A stretch of DNA of 34,772 nt from Alphaproteobacteria bacterium 41-28 (GTDB taxonomy: Bacteria > Pseudomonadota > Alphaproteobacteria > UBA9655). The notes under the pieces are model-generated. The model did no database searches and was not told the DNA's origin. It saw only the letters and a list, made by a program, of their open reading frames with translations. Location of the stretch: positions 1 through 34,772 of the forward strand of contig MKUL01000074.1 of NCBI GenBank assembly GCA_001897795.1, in the 5' to 3' direction. Below are positions 32,485 through 34,772 of the stretch, one piece after another. How positions within the stretch are numbered: position 1 is the stretch's first letter; every line of letters starts with the position of its first letter. The position numbers were made by a program, and so were the translations under genes.

Positions 32485-33783
32485 TTATTCTCTTTTTAAT
32501 CCATAAGTTTCTAACTGCTCATCTGACAGTAAGAACCTCTGGCTCTTTTTTACATAAGTAGGGTCATCAAAATAATGTGGGAAGACGGGTGCAAACTTAG
32601 GCTGCTCCTTAATTACATCTTGACCAACACCGCCTTGAGTCACAAGCATATGCAATTCAGCCCTTAAAGAAGTTTCTTCAATGGATAAAAAATCATCTCT
32701 ATTTTGTGCATAGGAAAATAGAGAATCTGTTCTATCATCAAACCATTCATTCGCCATCATTTTTGCATCTTCTTCATTGAAAGTTGCTTGAGTCTGTTCG
32801 TCGCGGCGCAAAAGAGGAAGATTATTCGCTTTTGCAAAATCTTCAATGGCAATGGCCCAATCCTCATTTCGTTTGCCATTACCATGATCAAAGCCAGGAA
32901 GAGGAGCAGAAGTGTTAATTAACACGCCAACGACATTAGGCCTGAAGTATTCTTCTCCTCTTTGAGCACAACTCAATACCCCGACTTCATTCATTTTATT
33001 ATAATAAGCGTTAGAGCCCACATACATCTGAAGTTCGGGAAAACGGAAAAGTGCATCTAATGTTATTCTTTCTGATGCATATTTTGCCGCATAGCGCTCA
33101 AAATCAACATTTCTTGGGACTGCTAGATCTTTTACAGGGGCATAACACACAGGTGTCCCTGCATCACGCAATGCTGTAATAACAACACACTCTTTGGGAA
33201 CATCAAAAATAAAGTTGACAGGTGAAAATGTAGATCTGAGGGTGAAGGTAGGGCTTTCGTTAAAAGCAAGGACTGAACCAGAAATTAAAAAGCGTTGAGC
33301 TAATACATACTCAATGTAATGATCTATAAACTCTTTATGGCTAAAAACTTCATGAAAATTCTCACCATGTACCGTGCGTTGATCTTCTGGATGATTGCGA
33401 TTCCACATTTTTGTAAAACACTGTGTGGCGCCCATAATATCTTCAAGAGAGTGGACGAAAAGTATCCCTCTTCCTTTATCTTGCTCGAAGTTGCGTAAAG
33501 TTTGTAGTGTAAAGCTAGAAAGATCACTCCATGAACCTTCAACCATTGGAAAAGAATAGTCGCAGGCTTTAACACCTACTTCTTCTGGCTTAGAGGGAAT
33601 TTCAATACCTTCAAGTCGAGGCTGAGAAATCCGCAGTTTAGTCCTGGTTTCGATATAATCTGGCTTTTCTTCCTCCATTGCGCGCGTTGAAAGAGAACTA
33701 AATAAAAGAATTGTTCCGCTCAGAAGAAGGAAAGTTGTTGTTTTAAGCTTATTTAATTGTGAGAGAACCATCATAATCTCCAT
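32485..33783 (-). CDS. Secreted protein of unknown family, paralogue 2
   Basis: The 432-residue paralogue of the neighbour has the same signal peptide type (TTTFLLLSGTILLFSSLSTRA before MEEE) and the same conserved blocks. These are the STFSPVNFIFDVPKECV block, NTSAPLPGFDHGN, and EQLETYGLKRE at the end. It differs mainly near residues 360-410, where it has an extra segment ending PVFPHYFDDPTYVKK. The more likely start is the ATGATG at 33774/33771 (GGAG just upstream) rather than 33783. The function is unknown. Confidence 0.75.
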   Translation of the reverse strand: MEIMMVLSQLNKLKTTTFLLLSGTILLFSSLSTRAMEEEKPDYIETRTKLRISQPRLEGIEIPSKPEEVGVKACDYSFPMVEGSWSDLSSFTLQTLRNFEQDKGRGILFVHSLEDIMGATQCFTKMWNRNHPEDQRTVHGENFHEVFSHKEFIDHYIEYVLAQRFLISGSVLAFNESPTFTLRSTFSPVNFIFDVPKECVVITALRDAGTPVCYAPVKDLAVPRNVDFERYAAKYASERITLDALFRFPELQMYVGSNAYYNKMNEVGVLSCAQRGEEYFRPNVVGVLINTSAPLPGFDHGNGKRNEDWAIAIEDFAKANNLPLLRRDEQTQATFNEEDAKMMANEWFDDRTDSLFSYAQNRDDFLSIEETSLRAELHMLVTQGGVGQDVIKEQPKFAPVFPHYFDDPTYVKKSQRFLLSDEQLETYGLKRE

Positions 33784-33937
33784 ATTTGTACTCAGAATAG
33801 CTAAGATGTAAAAATTTTATCGGCTATTGTCAATATTTGATAAAATGCATTAGAATTTATTAACTAACCTGAGTTTTGGATAAGAAAATCTGTTGTGTAC
33901 GTAATCCATTAAAAAACATTTTTCCTCCTCCCTCTCC

Positions 33938-34006
33938 GTGTCATCCTTGGCAAGAAAAGCTTTGCCTAGCGAAGCAGGCATTACCTTTTCTTGGCCGAGG
34001 ATCTTG
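33938..34006. repeat. Palindromic repeat element, copy A
   Basis: GTGTCATCCTTGGC with AAGAAAAG pairs with CTTTTCTTGGCCGAGGATC at the right end, and an inner GCCT/AGGC pairing is possible. It is the same family as 25391-25491. Confidence 0.75.
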
Positions 34007-34055
34007 TGTTTAGATATTCAATGAAAAAACTGTTCGAGATTCTCTGTGTATAAAT

Positions 34056-34124
34056 GGATCCTCGGCTAAGAAATTTCTAATGTTTTCCTTTGAAAAACAA
34101 AGCATTTCTTGCCAAGGATGACAC
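34056..34124. repeat. Palindromic repeat element, copy B
   Basis: GGATCCTCGGCTAAGAAA pairs with TTTCTTGCCAAGGATGACAC at 34105-34124. It is a mirror-like partner of copy A, with a 49-bp spacer between them. The outer ends of A and B (GTGTCATCCTTGG and CCAAGGATGACAC) are themselves an inverted repeat. Confidence 0.75.
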
Positions 34125-34228
34125 GATCTCTGAAAGCGAAAAGGAGGTTTGCATGGCTCCTTATCCAATACTCAGGTTAATTAGTATGCCCAATTAAATT
34201 AAAATTGAGGGTTCCAAAGTTAAAAAAT

Positions 34229-34323
34229 CTGGATTGCTTCGGAGCAAAGCTCCTCGCAAAGACGAGAGGGGGTGCTTCCCACAATCGTCTTCGCGAGCCC
34301 ATAAAGTGGGCGTGGCGATCCAG
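34229..34323. repeat. Palindromic repeat element related to the one in hscB
   Basis: CTGGATTGCTTCG (34229-34241) and GGCGATCCAG (34314-34323) are the ends. The inner AAGACGA and TCGTCTT also pair. It is the same family as 29422-29496 but diverged. Confidence 0.65.
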
Positions 34324-34460
34324 AAATTTAAGTTCATTATTGACTTCTTCGGCCTCTCTGAGTGATGAGATGCCCGTAAAGACGAGTAGGGAGCTAACCT
34401 GTGGCTTTTGCTCCAAACCCATTTTTTTTTCTGAATCCTGTTTTTCTGCTTTTCTGTCCT

Positions 34461-34591
34461 TCTGCCCATCTGCTACACTGCAGCACTTGATCCTTGGGGG
34501 ATAGTTTAGCGGTAGAACTCCCGGCTCTGGACCGGGCAACTCTGGTTCGAATCCAGGTCCCCCAGCCATTTCAGTGTAGCAGAAGGGCAGA
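34461..34591. repeat. Inverted repeat bracketing tRNA-Gln
   Basis: TCTGCCCATCTGCTACACTG (34461-34480) is matched on the other side by CAGTGTAGCAGAAGGGCAGA (34572-34591) with one mismatch. Similarity continues outward in degenerate CAGAA/TTCTG sequence. The tRNA-Gln gene lies in between. Confidence 0.8.
34495..34568 (+). tRNA. tRNA-Gln(CTG)
   Basis: The acceptor TGGGGGA/TCCCCCA, D arm GTTT...GAAC, anticodon stem CCCGG/CCGGG with loop CTCTGGA (anticodon CTG), T arm TCTGG/CCAGG with loop TTCGAAT, discriminator G and encoded CCA give a complete cloverleaf of 74 nt. U at position 1 is a known feature of bacterial tRNA-Gln. Confidence 0.96.
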
Positions 34592-34700
34592 GCTACAGAA
34601 AAGCAGAACTGCAGAAAACAGAATGGCAGAAAAGCAGAATTTAGAAGGGAAATTAAATATCACCCCTTGACAAGAGAAGCCTTTTCTTCATCTCTAAACT

Positions 34701-34772
34701 GCTCTTCTGCTCTTCTGCTCTTCTGCTCTTCTGCTCTTCTGCTCTTCTGCTCTTCTGCTCTTCTGCTCTTCT
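34701..34772. repeat. Perfect 8-bp tandem repeat
   Basis: GCTCTTCT is repeated nine times without a change and continues past the window edge. The unit length is not a multiple of three and no frame is supported. It is the uniform form of the degenerate CTTCTGC-type sequence seen around the tRNA-Gln gene and in the traW 5' end. Confidence 0.95.

Larger units (their letters stand above)
33784..34494. other. Repeat-rich non-coding region
   Basis: No gene is supported. The first 120 bases are the AT-rich leader of the minus-strand secreted-protein gene. The rest is mostly palindromic repeats (33938-34006, 34056-34124, 34229-34323, and a weaker related fragment near 34370). The last 60 bases form the left arm of an inverted repeat around tRNA-Gln. 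Confidence 0.7.

Noticed and set aside
34177..34569. Open frames on both strands across tRNA-Gln and the palindromic repeat
   Set aside because: They read through a tRNA gene and non-coding repeats and have no ribosome-binding site or family resemblance.
34701..34772. CRISPR array at the right edge
   Set aside because: The units are 8 bp and contiguous with no spacers, so this is a simple tandem repeat. No cas genes are present in the window.

Overview
The window looks like the chromosome, or possibly a large plasmid, of an AT-rich alphaproteobacterial intracellular symbiont of the Holosporales/Rickettsiales kind. Four things suggest this. The isc operon has the order iscR-iscS-iscS-iscU-iscA-hscB-hscA. 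There is an F-type conjugation cluster of the sort found in these symbionts. Several genes encode secreted proteins with eukaryote-like repeats (LRR, NB-ARC/TPR). Short palindromic repeats are scattered through the DNA, one of them running into a coding sequence. The species assignment is inference.

Region 1 (1-14113, minus strand) is one long, tightly overlapping transfer operon. Read in its own direction it runs: GNAT/LuxI-like gene, winged-helix replication-type gene, ssb, traA, traL, traE, traK, traB, traV, traC, traF-type signal peptidase, traW, traU, trbC, traN, and the start of a second traN-like gene cut by the window edge. Together these encode a prepilin, the outer-membrane core (TraK/B/V), the inner-membrane proteins (TraL/E), the motor (TraC) and the pilus assembly and mating-pair proteins (TraW/U/TrbC/TraN). 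Upstream lie an AlpA/MerR-type HTH gene (minus) and a divergent Cro/CI-type regulator (plus) that appears to be leaderless. The intergenic DNA between them carries operator-like inverted repeats. A plus-strand promoter and terminator pair antisense to the leader of the operon suggests a small counter-transcript.

Region 2 (15172-23827) is accessory DNA. It holds an intact 845-bp IS5-family element that inserted exactly into the stop codon of a secreted LRR protein gene, a 5' group II intron remnant, a decayed IS3-family remnant, a large signal-bearing NB-ARC/TPR protein, and a two-TM protein with a degenerate histidine-kinase ATPase domain.

Region 3 (23994-25192) has tRNA-Thr(CGT) and two small secreted proteins of unknown function.

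Region 4 (25333-31045, plus strand) is the Fe-S cluster operon with an IscR-type promoter. hscA lacks its C-terminal lid and no fdx follows it. The locus is then occupied by two paralogous secreted proteins on the minus strand that arose by tandem duplication. The duplication also copied the tail of hscA and its terminator.

Region 5 (33784-34772) is repeat-rich and non-coding, apart from tRNA-Gln(CTG). It has palindromic elements, an inverted repeat bracketing the tRNA, and a perfect 8-bp tandem repeat running off the end of the window.
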